A stretch of DNA of 64,000 nt from Citrobacter amalonaticus. Lineage in GTDB: Bacteria; Pseudomonadota; Gammaproteobacteria; Enterobacterales; Enterobacteriaceae. The position numbers and the translations under genes are program-made. Position 1 is the stretch's first letter. Every line of letters starts with the position of its first letter. The stretch is from positions 2,232,001 to 2,296,000 of the forward strand of contig NZ_CP014015.2 of the NCBI RefSeq assembly GCF_001559075.2. Direction: 5' to 3'. The notes under the pieces are model-generated. The model was not told the DNA's origin and did not search any database. It saw nothing but the letters and a program-made list of their open reading frames with translations. This document shows positions 38,722 to 47,509 of the stretch, in pieces.

Positions 38722-39885
38722 ATGTTTATAGACGCATTGAAACGCCAGAACCCCGCACTTATCTCGGCCGCTGTCGCGTTGTGGCAGCAAGGGAAGATCG
38801 TGCCTGACAGTTGGGTCATTGATGTTGACCAGGTCATTGAAAATGGCAAACGCCTGCTGGATGTCGCCAGGCAACATGGCATCTCGCTGTATCTGATGAC
38901 CAAACAAGTAGGACGTAACCCGTGGCTGGCAGACAAACTGTTGCAGCTTGGCTATGACGGCATCGTGGTTGTCGATTACAAGGAGAGCCGCGTCATGCGC
39001 CGTGCCGGGTTACCGATTGCGCATCAGGGACATCTGGTGCAGATCCCGTCGCGGCTGGTCAATGAGGCAGTGGCACACGGCACTGAGGTCATCACATTGT
39101 TCTCGCTGGAGAAAGCGCGCGAGGTCTCGGCTGCGGCGGTGAAGTCCGGCTGTGAACAGAACGTGATGCTGAAGGTGTATGACAAGGATGATTTCCTCTA
39201 TCCGGGGCAAGAAAGCGGGTTTCCGCTGAGGTATCTGACAGATGTGGTCAATGAAATCCGCAGGCTTCCGGGCCTGCGTTTGAGCGGGTTAACCCATTTT
39301 CCCTGCCTGTTATGGGATGAAAACTCAGCGCAGACGATGCCGACGCCTAACCTGCACACGTTGGTGAGCGCCCGACGTCAGTTGGCAGAAGCCGGGATTG
39401 CCATTGAGCAGCTTAATGCGCCGTCAGCCAGTAGCTGCTCGTCACTCCCCCTGTTGGCGGAATATGGCGTCACCCATGCTGAGCCGGGTCATGCGCTGAC
39501 CGGGACCATTCCTTGTAACCAAAAAGGCGACCAACCGGAACGCATTGCGATACTGTGGCTAAGCGAGGTTTCGCACACGTTTCGCGGGGACAGTTATTGC
39601 TACGGCGGGGGCTATTACCGTCGTGGTCATGCGCAAAACGCGCTGGTCTTTACGCCGGAAAATGACGCCCCAATAGCCGCGAAGCTTAAACCCGTGGACG
39701 ACAGCAGTATTGACTACTACTTGCCTGTAGCCGGTGAATTTCCGGTGAGCAGCGCGGTGATCTTCTGTTTTCGCACCCAGATCTTCGTGACGCGTAGCGA
39801 CGTGGTGTTGGTGTCGGGTATTCAGCGCGGCGCGGCTGAAATCGTCGCGCGTTACGACAGTCTCGGCAATATTCTGGAGGACTAA
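38722..39885 (+). CDS. yhfX: YhfX, fold-type III PLP enzyme (alanine racemase-like)
   Basis: 387 residues, alanine racemase N-terminal barrel family. The PLP lysine is Lys61 in LYLMTKQVGRNP; the barrel continues with GYDGIVVVDY, LSGLTHFPCLLWDE and EPGHALTGTIP, and a C-terminal beta domain ends DVVLVSGIQRGAAEIVARYDS. The substrate is unknown; related proteins act on amino acids and D-amino acid-like molecules. Its stop overlaps the ATG of yhfW by one base. Confidence 0.85.
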   Translation: MFIDALKRQNPALISAAVALWQQGKIVPDSWVIDVDQVIENGKRLLDVARQHGISLYLMTKQVGRNPWLADKLLQLGYDGIVVVDYKESRVMRRAGLPIAHQGHLVQIPSRLVNEAVAHGTEVITLFSLEKAREVSAAAVKSGCEQNVMLKVYDKDDFLYPGQESGFPLRYLTDVVNEIRRLPGLRLSGLTHFPCLLWDENSAQTMPTPNLHTLVSARRQLAEAGIAIEQLNAPSASSCSSLPLLAEYGVTHAEPGHALTGTIPCNQKGDQPERIAILWLSEVSHTFRGDSYCYGGGYYRRGHAQNALVFTPENDAPIAAKLKPVDDSSIDYYLPVAGEFPVSSAVIFCFRTQIFVTRSDVVLVSGIQRGAAEIVARYDSLGNILED

Positions 39886-41111
39886 TGGCCCGATTCGTAG
39901 TGTTGGTGATCGACAGTTTTGGCGTTGGCGCAATGAAAGACGTCACGCTGGTCAGGCCGCAGGATGCGGGAGCGAATACCTGTGGCCATATCCTGGGGGA
40001 ACTCCCTCAGTTACGGTTGCCAACGCTTGAAAAGTTGGGGCTGATTAACGCTCTGGGCTATGCGCCGGGCGTGATGAAACCTTCAGCATCGGCGGTTTGG
40101 GGCGTAGCGGAACTGCAGCATGAAGGGGGAGATACCTTTATGGGCCATCAGGAGATATTAGGTACACGGCCTCAGGCTCCGCTGCGGATGCCATTTAGCG
40201 AGGTCATCGATAGCGTTGAGCAAGCGCTGAAAGCAGCAGGCTGGCAGGTGGAACGCCGCGGCGGCGACCTGGCGTTTCTTTGGGTCAACGATGCGATCGC
40301 GGTGGGCGATAACCTCGAAGCGGATTTAGGTCAGGTCTACAACATCACAGCCAATCTTGCCGTTATCCCGTTTGATGAGGTGCTAAAGATAGGCCGCGTG
40401 GTGCGTGAGCAGGTTCAGGTCGGGCGCGTGATCGCGTTTGGCGGTCAACTGGCAGACAGCCAGCGCATTCTGGATGTAGCCGAGACCAAAGAGGGACGCT
40501 TTATCGGCATTAACGCTCCACGCTCCGGCGCCTATGAAAACGGCTTCCAGGTCAGGCACATGGGTTTTGGCGTAGATGAGCAGGCACAGGTGCCGCAAAA
40601 ACTGCATGACGCAGGAATCCCTACCGTGCTGGTCGGTAAAGTGGCGGACATCGTTGGCAATCCGCACGGGCGCAGTTGGCAAAACCTGGTGGATAGCCAG
40701 CAGATCATGGATATCACGCTTAACGAATTTAACGCTGAGTCGACGGTATTTATCTGTACCAACATTCAGGAAACCGATCTTGCCGGGCACGCTGAAGACG
40801 TAGCGCGGTATGCCGAACGGCTGCAGCTTGTCGATCTTAATCTTTCGCGCCTTCTGGCCGCTATGGATCCAAATGACTGTCTGGTGGTCATGGCCGATCA
40901 CGGCAACGATCCGACCATTGGTCACAGCCATCATACCCGGGAAGTTGTGCCGGTACTGGTGTATCAACAGGGGCTGGAGCCTGCGCAATTAGGTATCCGG
41001 ACGACGTTATCCGACGTTGGCGCTACGGTGTGTGAATTTTTCGGCGCGGCGGCGCCACAAAACGGCAGCTCTTTTCTCTCGGCATTGCGCCTTACAGGAG
41101 ACACCTTATGA
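39885..41111 (+). CDS. yhfW: YhfW, phosphopentomutase-like metalloenzyme
   Basis: 408 residues of the alkaline phosphatase superfamily, closest in motif pattern to phosphopentomutase DeoB: DSFGVGAM (metal Asp10), GGDTFMGHQEILG with phospho-acceptor position Thr84, VGNPHGRSW, TDLAGHAED, and MADHGNDPTIGHSHHTRE carrying the remaining metal ligands. All positions I can check are kept, so it is probably active as a mutase or hydrolase on a sugar phosphate, not a dead homologue. Overlaps php by 4 bases. Confidence 0.83.
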   Translation: MARFVVLVIDSFGVGAMKDVTLVRPQDAGANTCGHILGELPQLRLPTLEKLGLINALGYAPGVMKPSASAVWGVAELQHEGGDTFMGHQEILGTRPQAPLRMPFSEVIDSVEQALKAAGWQVERRGGDLAFLWVNDAIAVGDNLEADLGQVYNITANLAVIPFDEVLKIGRVVREQVQVGRVIAFGGQLADSQRILDVAETKEGRFIGINAPRSGAYENGFQVRHMGFGVDEQAQVPQKLHDAGIPTVLVGKVADIVGNPHGRSWQNLVDSQQIMDITLNEFNAESTVFICTNIQETDLAGHAEDVARYAERLQLVDLNLSRLLAAMDPNDCLVVMADHGNDPTIGHSHHTREVVPVLVYQQGLEPAQLGIRTTLSDVGATVCEFFGAAAPQNGSSFLSALRLTGDTL

Positions 41112-41986
41112 ATTTTGATCCGACGGGCTACACCTGGGTCCACGAACATCTGCATATCGATCTCTCCGGATTCAAGAATAACCTCGACTGCCGATTAGAT
41201 CAGTACGATCTGATATGTCAGGAGATGAAGGTTCTCCGGGCGTTAGGCGTCAGCAACATTATTGAGATGACCAACCGCTATATGGGGCGAAATCCGCAAT
41301 TCATGCTCGACCTGATGCGCGATACCGGAATCAACGTCGTGGCCTGCACGGGCTATTACCAGGATGCGTTTTTCCCTGAACATGTCGCGGCTCGCAGCGT
41401 GGAACAGCTCGCGCAAGAGATGGTCGATGAGATAGTCATCGGTATTGATGGCACTGAACTTAAGGCCGGAATTATCGCGGAAATTGGCTCCAGCGAAGGG
41501 GTGATTACGCCGCTTGAAGAGAAGGTGTTTATCGCCGCGGCGCGGGCGCACATCGAAACCGGACGCCCCATCTCGACCCACACCTCTTTTAGCACCATGG
41601 GCCTGGAACAGTTGGCGTTGCTGCAGGCGCACGGCGTCGACCTTTCCCGCGTAACCGTTGGTCACTGCGATCTGAAAGATAATCTCGACAATATCTTACG
41701 CATGATCGATCTCGGCGCGTATGTGCAGTTCGATACCATTGGTAAAAACAATTATTACCCGGACGAGAAACGCATTGGCATGCTGCACGCGCTACGCAAT
41801 CGCGGGCTGCTTAATCGCGTGATGCTCTCCATGGACATTACCCGCCGTTCGCATTTAAAAGCCAATGGCGGCAATGGCTACGACTATCTGTTGACCACTT
41901 TTATCCCACAGTTGCGCCAGTCAGGATTCAGTCAGGCCGATGTGGACACGATGTTACGTGATAACCCCTCACAATTTTTCCAATAA
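41108..41986 (+). CDS. php: Phosphotriesterase homology protein
   Basis: 292 residues, amidohydrolase TIM barrel. Metal ligands: His12 and His14 in WVHEHLH, a glutamate in IAEIGSSEG (replacing the carboxylated lysine of bacterial phosphotriesterase), histidines in STHTSF and VGHCDLKD, and the aspartate in LSMDITRR. E. coli Php (YhfV) has a solved structure but, as far as I know, no assigned natural substrate; homologues hydrolyse lactones or phosphorylated sugar lactones. Start ATGA overlaps yhfW. Confidence 0.9.
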   Translation: MNFDPTGYTWVHEHLHIDLSGFKNNLDCRLDQYDLICQEMKVLRALGVSNIIEMTNRYMGRNPQFMLDLMRDTGINVVACTGYYQDAFFPEHVAARSVEQLAQEMVDEIVIGIDGTELKAGIIAEIGSSEGVITPLEEKVFIAAARAHIETGRPISTHTSFSTMGLEQLALLQAHGVDLSRVTVGHCDLKDNLDNILRMIDLGAYVQFDTIGKNNYYPDEKRIGMLHALRNRGLLNRVMLSMDITRRSHLKANGGNGYDYLLTTFIPQLRQSGFSQADVDTMLRDNPSQFFQ

Positions 41987-41996
41987 GGACAGAATC

Positions 41997-42350
41997 ATGA
42001 AAAAAATTGGCGTTGCTGGCTTACAGCGTGAGCAGATTAAAAAGACCATCGAAACCGCAGCTCCGGGCTGCTTTGAAGTCTCCATTCATAACGATATGGA
42101 CGCGGCAATGAAGGTGAAATCCGGACAGCTGGATTACTACATTGGCGCTTGTAACACCGGCGCGGGCGCAGCGCTGTCGATTGCCATCGCGGTGATTGGC
42201 TACAACAAAAGCTGCACTATCGCCAGGCCGGGTATTAAGGCGAAAGACGAACATATCGCAAAAATGGTTGCGGAAGGGAAAGTAGCTTTTGGTCTCTCCG
42301 TCGAACATGTTGAACATGCGATTCCGATGCTGGTTAACCATCTGAAATAA
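41997..42350 (+). CDS. yhfU: YhfU, DUF2620 glycine-rich small protein
   Basis: 117 residues, soluble alpha/beta, with a repeated KKIGVAGLQ strand start and a glycine-rich GACNTGAGAALSIAIAVIG loop (residues about 47-65). Recalls the small IIB-like components that accompany carbohydrate transport systems, but it has no phospho-cysteine in the usual place. ATG at 41997 chosen (AAGGACAGAATC upstream); the longer frame runs into php. Next to yhfT, so the two may form a transport unit. Function unknown. Confidence 0.78.
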   Translation: MKKIGVAGLQREQIKKTIETAAPGCFEVSIHNDMDAAMKVKSGQLDYYIGACNTGAGAALSIAIAVIGYNKSCTIARPGIKAKDEHIAKMVAEGKVAFGLSVEHVEHAIPMLVNHLK

Positions 42351-42361
42351 AAGGCATGACT

Positions 42362-43666
42362 ATGGATCTGTACATTCAGATTGTGGTGGTGGCCTGCCTG
42401 ACCGGCATGACGTCACTTTTGGCACATCGCTCGGCGGCCGTCTTTCATGACGGCATCCGCCCGATTCTGCCGCAACTGATCGAGGGATACATGAATCGCC
42501 GTGAGGCGGGAAGTATCGCGTTTGGTCTAAGTATCGGCTTTGTGGCGTCGGTGGGGATCTCCTTTACCCTGAAAACCGGCTTACTCAACGCCTGGCTGCT
42601 GTTTCTGCCGACGGATATTCTCGGTGTGCTGGCGATGAACAGCCTGCTGGCGTTCGGTCTGGGCGCTATCTGGGGCGTTTTGATTCTGACCTGCCTGCTG
42701 CCGGTCAACCATCTGCTCACGGCGCTGCCGGTTGATGTACTGGGTAGCCTCGGTGAGCTGAGTTCTCCGGTGGTTTCCGCATTCGCACTCTTCCCGCTGG
42801 TGGCGATTTTCTACCAGTTCGGCTGGAAGCACAGCATTATCGCGGCGGTGGTGGTACTGATGACCCGCGTGGTGGTGGTGCGTTACTTCCCGCATCTGAA
42901 CCCGGAATCGATCGAGATTTTTGTGGGGATGATGATGCTGCTGGCGATCGCCATTACTCATGATATTCGCCACCGTGGCGATGACGAGATGGATGCCAGC
43001 GGGTTATCGGTTTTTGAGGAGCGAACCTCGCGGATTATTAAAAATCTGCCGTACATCGCCATAGTTGGCGCGTTGATTGCCGCCGTCGCCAGTATGAAGA
43101 TTTTCGCCGGCAGCGAAGTTTCAATTTTTACGCTGGAAAAAGCGTATTCGGCAGGGATTACGCCGGAGCAGTCGCAGACGCTGGTGAACCAGGCGGCGTT
43201 GGCGGAGTTTATGCGCGGGCTGGGTTTTGTTCCGATGATTGCGACAACGGCGCTGGCGACGGGCGTTTACGCGGTAGCGGGTTTCACCTTCGTGTACTCC
43301 GTTGGCTACCTGGCACCCAACCCGTGGATTGCGGCAATCCTTGGCGCTATCGTGATTTCAGCGGAAGTGCTGCTGCTGCGCTCTATTGGCAAATGGCTGG
43401 GGCGTTATCCGTCTGTGCGTAACGCATCGGACAATATTCGTAATGCGATGAATATGCTGATGGAAATGGCGCTGCTGGTAGGCTCGATATTTGCCGCCAT
43501 CAAGATGGCTGGCTACACCGGCTTCTCGATTGCGGTAGCTATCTACTTCCTCAACGAATCGATAGGGCGTCCGGTTCAGAAGATGGCGGCCCCGGTCGTA
43601 GCGGTGATGATCACCGGTATTGTGCTGAATATTCTCTACTGGTTTGGTCTGTTTGTTCCGGCCTGA
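42362..43666 (+). CDS. yhfT: YhfT, polytopic inner-membrane protein
   Basis: 434 residues with about 10-12 hydrophobic segments spread along the length (for example 4-20, 50-110, 130-165, 220-240, 290-330, 360-430). Belongs to the YhfT family of putative transporters. Position in the operon suggests it brings in the operon's substrate. I use the second ATG (42362) with AAAGG seven bases upstream, giving the E. coli length; ATG 42356 is an alternative. Confidence 0.82.
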   Translation: MDLYIQIVVVACLTGMTSLLAHRSAAVFHDGIRPILPQLIEGYMNRREAGSIAFGLSIGFVASVGISFTLKTGLLNAWLLFLPTDILGVLAMNSLLAFGLGAIWGVLILTCLLPVNHLLTALPVDVLGSLGELSSPVVSAFALFPLVAIFYQFGWKHSIIAAVVVLMTRVVVVRYFPHLNPESIEIFVGMMMLLAIAITHDIRHRGDDEMDASGLSVFEERTSRIIKNLPYIAIVGALIAAVASMKIFAGSEVSIFTLEKAYSAGITPEQSQTLVNQAALAEFMRGLGFVPMIATTALATGVYAVAGFTFVYSVGYLAPNPWIAAILGAIVISAEVLLLRSIGKWLGRYPSVRNASDNIRNAMNMLMEMALLVGSIFAAIKMAGYTGFSIAVAIYFLNESIGRPVQKMAAPVVAVMITGIVLNILYWFGLFVPA

Positions 43667-43678
43667 GGAGGTTAAAGC

Positions 43679-44773
43679 ATGAAGACGTTCCCTTTGCAAA
43701 GCCTGACGCTCGCGCAAGCGCAGCAAAAGCAGTTTGTGCTGGTGGACACGCTCTGCCGCCACTTTCCTGGTGCTGATTTTCTGGCCGGTGGTGATATGGG
43801 ACTGGCTCCGGGGCTGAATCAGCCGCGGGTAACGCAACGCGTGGAAAAGGTGCTGGCCGAGGCGTTTCATGCTGAGGCCGCCGCGCTGGTTCAGGGCGCA
43901 GGCACCGGGGCTATTCGCGCCGGGCTGGCTGCGCTGCTCAAACCCGGCCAGCGACTGTTGGTTCACGATGCGCCCGTGTATCCTACAACGCAGGTGCTCG
44001 TCGAGCAGATGGGTATTACCCTGGTCAGGGCGGATTTCAACTGTCCCCCGTCAATCACGCAGGCGATTACGCAGCATCGTCCTGACGCCGCGCTGGTGCA
44101 GCATACGCGTCAGCAACCGCAGGATCGTTACGTGTTAGCCGAGGTGTTGGCGGAAATCGTGCGGTGCGGCGTACCGACGTTAACCGATGATAACTACGCG
44201 GTGATGAAAGTTGACGGTATCGGCTGCGAATACGGGGCGACGCTGTCTACTTTTTCCTGCTTTAAGCTCTTCGGCCCGGAGGGAGTAGGGGCGGTGGTTG
44301 GCAAGGCGGAGGCTATCGCTAGAATCCGCGCGACGCTTTATTCCGGCGGCAGCCAGATTCAGGGGGCGCAGGCGCTGGAGGTGCTTCGTGGCCTGGTTTT
44401 CGCTCCGGTGATGCATGCGGTACAGGCTGGTGTTTCCGAACGGTTGCTGACGATGCTTAATAGCGGTGCGCTACCCGAGGTGAAAAAGGCCGTCATCGCC
44501 AATGCCCAGTCGAAGGTGCTGATCGTGGAGTTTCACCAGCCGATTGCCGCCCGCGTGCTGAAAGCGGCGCAAGAGAGAGGCGCGCTGCCATACCCGGTGG
44601 GCGCTGAGTCGAAGTATGAGATCCCTCCGCTGTTCTATCGCCTTTCGGGGACGTTTCGCGAAGCGAATCCGTCGCTGGGTGAATATGCAATTCGTATTAA
44701 TCCCAACCGAAGTGGAGAACAGACCGTGCTGCGTATTTTGCGCGAGAGCGTGAGTGCGATAACCTGTGAATGA
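43679..44773 (+). CDS. yhfS: YhfS, PLP-dependent aminotransferase-like enzyme
   Basis: 364 residues, fold-type I, related to cystathionine lyase/selenocysteine synthase-like proteins. PLP lysine is Lys196 in TFSCFKLFGPEGVGAVVG; the phosphate loop is GAGTGAIRAGLAAL (73-86) and the aspartate contacting the pyridine nitrogen lies in PTLTDDNYAV. The C-terminus has YEIPPLFYRLSGTFRE. It begins 12 bases after yhfT and ends the operon; a terminator follows. Substrate unknown. Confidence 0.84.
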   Translation: MKTFPLQSLTLAQAQQKQFVLVDTLCRHFPGADFLAGGDMGLAPGLNQPRVTQRVEKVLAEAFHAEAAALVQGAGTGAIRAGLAALLKPGQRLLVHDAPVYPTTQVLVEQMGITLVRADFNCPPSITQAITQHRPDAALVQHTRQQPQDRYVLAEVLAEIVRCGVPTLTDDNYAVMKVDGIGCEYGATLSTFSCFKLFGPEGVGAVVGKAEAIARIRATLYSGGSQIQGAQALEVLRGLVFAPVMHAVQAGVSERLLTMLNSGALPEVKKAVIANAQSKVLIVEFHQPIAARVLKAAQERGALPYPVGAESKYEIPPLFYRLSGTFREANPSLGEYAIRINPNRSGEQTVLRILRESVSAITCE

Positions 44774-44796
44774 GCGTTGAATCTATAAATGCAAAT

Positions 44797-44823
44797 AACC
44801 GGGAAAATGTTCCCGGTTTTTTA
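44797..44823. terminator. Bidirectional terminator between yhfS and yhfL
   Basis: AACCGGGAA-AATG-TTCCCGGTT followed by TTTTAAC on the + strand. Ends the yhf operon and can also end yhfL. Confidence 0.85.
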
Positions 44824-44850
44824 ACTCTGCCTATTCTGGATTTGAAACGA

Positions 44851-45027
44851 TTACTTCTCTACCGGAGCGACTGGCCCGCAACCGCCAATCATTTTGGAAA
44901 TAGAAATAGCCGGATGCAGCAGGTAATCATAAGAGCAGGTCTTATCACGGTTTTCGATATGGCCGGTACATGCTGTCAGTGTTGCCAGTGCAGCACCTAC
45001 CAGTGCCATTTTAATAAACTTATTCAT
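44851..45027 (-). CDS. yhfL: YhfL, small lipoprotein
   Basis: 58 residues, too short for usual ORF cut-offs. It begins MNKFIKMALVGAALATLTAC with a clear lipobox L17-T18-A19-C20, then a mature part of about 38 residues with two more cysteines (TCSYDYLLHPAISIS and GGCGP). It matches E. coli YhfL (55 residues) closely, with a slightly different end (VAPVEK). Exported and lipidated at Cys20; function unknown. Reads toward yhfS; in E. coli the same gene lies beside cysG. Confidence 0.88.
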   Translation of the reverse strand: MNKFIKMALVGAALATLTACTGHIENRDKTCSYDYLLHPAISISKMIGGCGPVAPVEK

Positions 45028-45274
45028 CTACATTCCCTATGTGTTAAATATATATATAATTTACCGATTGAAGAAGCGAATATAATTCGCCACTGCTCAT
45101 GTTAACGATATCGGAATATTATTTTGGCGTCAGTAGTTACCTGAATAAGAAAACAGGGAATAGGCTTAACTTGTTGTAATGTATTGATTAACAATTAGTC
45201 CATTTTCGGACTTATTATTAGGAAGAAAATAAAAAGGCCGGATAAGTCCGGCCTTCACAATTAACGACCTGGCT
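45028..45274. promoter_or_regulatory. yhfL-cysG intergenic region
   Basis: 247 AT-rich bases holding the yhfL promoter and the cysG terminator (45234-45255). No other gene seen. Confidence 0.45.
45228..45255 (-). terminator. Terminator of cysG
   Basis: On the - strand AAGGCCGGA-CTTA-TCCGGCCTT followed by TTTATTTTC. It begins 19 bases after the cysG stop. Confidence 0.85.
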
Positions 45275-46648
45275 TTAATGATTTGAGAACCAATTTAGCT
45301 TATCACGCAGCCCAACCACGCGGCCGACAATAATCAGCGCCGGGCTGGCGACTTGTTGCGCCAGTTCGCCCAGTTGTGCCAGTTCGCCGTTCACAACCCG
45401 CTGTTTCACCGAGGTGCCATTCTCAACCAGTGCGACCGGCATATCGGCCTGCATGCCAAATTCGATCAGTTTTTGCTGGATAGTGGCCGCCTGATTCAGC
45501 CCCATATAGAACACCAGCGTCTGTTTTTCTGCTGCCAGGTTTTCCCAGTCCAGCTCGCCGCCAGTCTTCAGGTGTCCGGTAACCAGACGTACGCTCTGGG
45601 CGTAGTCACGGTGAGTCAGCGGAATGCCGGAGTAGGCGGAACAACCGGACGCTGCCGTAATTCCCGGTATCACGGAGAATGGAATGCCAGCGTAGCACAG
45701 CGTTTCCAGCTCTTCGCCGCCACGACCAAAGATAAACGGATCGCCGCCTTTCAGACGGACGACGCGTTTGCCCTGTTGCGCTTCTCGCAGCAGGATTTGG
45801 TTAATTTCTTCCTGCGGAACGCAGTGGTAGCCTGCGCGTTTACCCACAAATACGCGGTCGGCGTCGCGACGCACCAGGTTCATGATATCGTCAGAAACCA
45901 GACGGTCATAGACCACCACATCGGCCTGCTGGATCTGCTGCAACCCTTTTAGTGTCAGAAGTCCGGCATCGCCAGGCCCTGCGCCTACCAGCACCACTTC
46001 ACCGCGATGATCCAACGGCTCGCTGAGCATCTGCTCGGTAGTGTCTTCTACCGCTTTATGGTCGGCATTCGCCAGCGACTGCGCCAGCCTGTCGTTAACA
46101 AACAGCTTTTCCCAGAAGCGGCGACGTTCGCCCATCGTGGCAAACTGTTTTTTCACCCGGGGACGAAGCTGCCCGGCGTAGTGTGCAACCTGACCCAAAT
46201 GTTGAGGTAAAACGGATTCCAGTTTTTCACGCAGCAGACGGGCCAGCACCGGTGAGGTGCCGCCGGAGGAGACCGCCACCATTAGCGGTGAACGGTCGAT
46301 AATTGAGGGCATGATGAAACTGGCGGCTTTTGGCGCATCCACGACGTTACAGAAGATGCGACGGGATTCTGCGGCATCGCTGACGCGCTGATTCACCGCA
46401 TCATCATCGGTCGCGGCAATTGCCAGCCAGCACGGATCGAGAAGGGCTTCATCAAACGGTCCTTCCACCAGCGTCAACATGTTTTCATTTGCCCATACGG
46501 TGAACTGCGGAATAAACGCCAGCGCATTAACCGTTAAACGAGCGCCTGCTTCCAGCAGTAACCGTGCTTTGCGTTCTGCGACATCACCACCGCCGACAAT
46601 CAGACAGTCGCGGTCACGTAGTTGACAAAATATAGGCAAATGATCCAC
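45275..46648 (-). CDS. cysG: Siroheme synthase (trifunctional)
   Basis: 457 residues. N-terminal CysG(B) domain (about 1-200) oxidises precorrin-2 with NAD and inserts iron, with the Rossmann motif VGGGDVAERKARLLLEAGA at 18-36 and the phospho-serine region SSGGTSPVLARLLRE near 128-142. The C-terminal SUMT domain (about 216-457) methylates uroporphyrinogen III: VGAGPGDAGLLTLKGL, RLKGGDPFIFGRGGEE, GITAASGCSAY. It supplies siroheme to NirB beside it. 11 bases downstream of nirC. Confidence 0.97.
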   Translation of the reverse strand: MDHLPIFCQLRDRDCLIVGGGDVAERKARLLLEAGARLTVNALAFIPQFTVWANENMLTLVEGPFDEALLDPCWLAIAATDDDAVNQRVSDAAESRRIFCNVVDAPKAASFIMPSIIDRSPLMVAVSSGGTSPVLARLLREKLESVLPQHLGQVAHYAGQLRPRVKKQFATMGERRRFWEKLFVNDRLAQSLANADHKAVEDTTEQMLSEPLDHRGEVVLVGAGPGDAGLLTLKGLQQIQQADVVVYDRLVSDDIMNLVRRDADRVFVGKRAGYHCVPQEEINQILLREAQQGKRVVRLKGGDPFIFGRGGEELETLCYAGIPFSVIPGITAASGCSAYSGIPLTHRDYAQSVRLVTGHLKTGGELDWENLAAEKQTLVFYMGLNQAATIQQKLIEFGMQADMPVALVENGTSVKQRVVNGELAQLGELAQQVASPALIIVGRVVGLRDKLNWFSNH

Positions 46649-46659
46649 GACATTACCCC

Positions 46660-47469
46660 TTAATTATTGGCTGTAGCCTCAGTTTGGTTGATTTTTGCCG
46701 GAGCCGGTCGCTCCGATTTTGGCGTAGCATACCAATAACCTAACCCCATGAACACGACACCGGACAAAGTATTGCCGAGTGTTACCCACAGTAAGTTATG
46801 ACCAATCCCCGCCAGGGTATAGGCTTCGCTGTGGTGACCGAACCAGGAGAGGGCGAACAGCGTCATGTTGGCAACCGAGTGCTCATAGCCGGATGCAATA
46901 AACGCCAGCAGACACCACCAGATAGCGATAAATTTCGCGGCGCCTTCGGTACGGATTGCCATCCAGATTGCCAGACAAACCAGCCAGTTACACAGCGCGC
47001 CTTTGAAGAACAGTACCGTTGCCGGAGCCGTGGTTTTCGCCAGCGCGACCGAGTGTACGATGCTGGTATCGACCGGTAGCAGGCTACCGCCACCCCAGCT
47101 GTACAGCAGTGCGACGAACACAGAACCCACCAGATTACCCAACCAGGTCTGCGGCAAAATCGCCCACATTTGCCCCTGACTGATGGTGCCCGCTTTGACG
47201 CCAAGCGTCAGGAACATCGTGTGACCGGTAAACAGTTCGGAACCAGCAATAATCACCAGCGTTAAGGCGATCCCAAAGGTTGCGCCCATCACCAGTGGAC
47301 GCACGGACGGATCGAGTAAGTTACCGAGAGTGAAAATCAGGATAATACCGAGACCAACGTAAGCACCGGCCATCGCAGAACTGACCCAAAAACCGAGAGG
47401 ATTATTTGCCGACAGGCGTGCGATGCGGGCAGCGTTAGCCGCACATTTGTTAATCGTATCTGTGAACAT
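46660..47469 (-). CDS. nirC: Nitrite channel NirC, FNT family
   Basis: 269 residues with six membrane helices in the formate/nitrite transporter pattern; conserved pore motifs LVIIAGSELFTGHTMF and WLVCLAIWMA. It moves nitrite across the inner membrane, feeding NirBD. Start at 47469 (MFTDTINKCAANAARIARL) as in E. coli; the upstream part of the frame reads through a repeat element and is not coding. Forms a unit with cysG. Confidence 0.95.
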   Translation of the reverse strand: MFTDTINKCAANAARIARLSANNPLGFWVSSAMAGAYVGLGIILIFTLGNLLDPSVRPLVMGATFGIALTLVIIAGSELFTGHTMFLTLGVKAGTISQGQMWAILPQTWLGNLVGSVFVALLYSWGGGSLLPVDTSIVHSVALAKTTAPATVLFFKGALCNWLVCLAIWMAIRTEGAAKFIAIWWCLLAFIASGYEHSVANMTLFALSWFGHHSEAYTLAGIGHNLLWVTLGNTLSGVVFMGLGYWYATPKSERPAPAKINQTEATANN

Positions 47470-47509
47470 GATTATCCTTGAAATGAAAAAAATAAAAACG
47501 TAACCGTAG

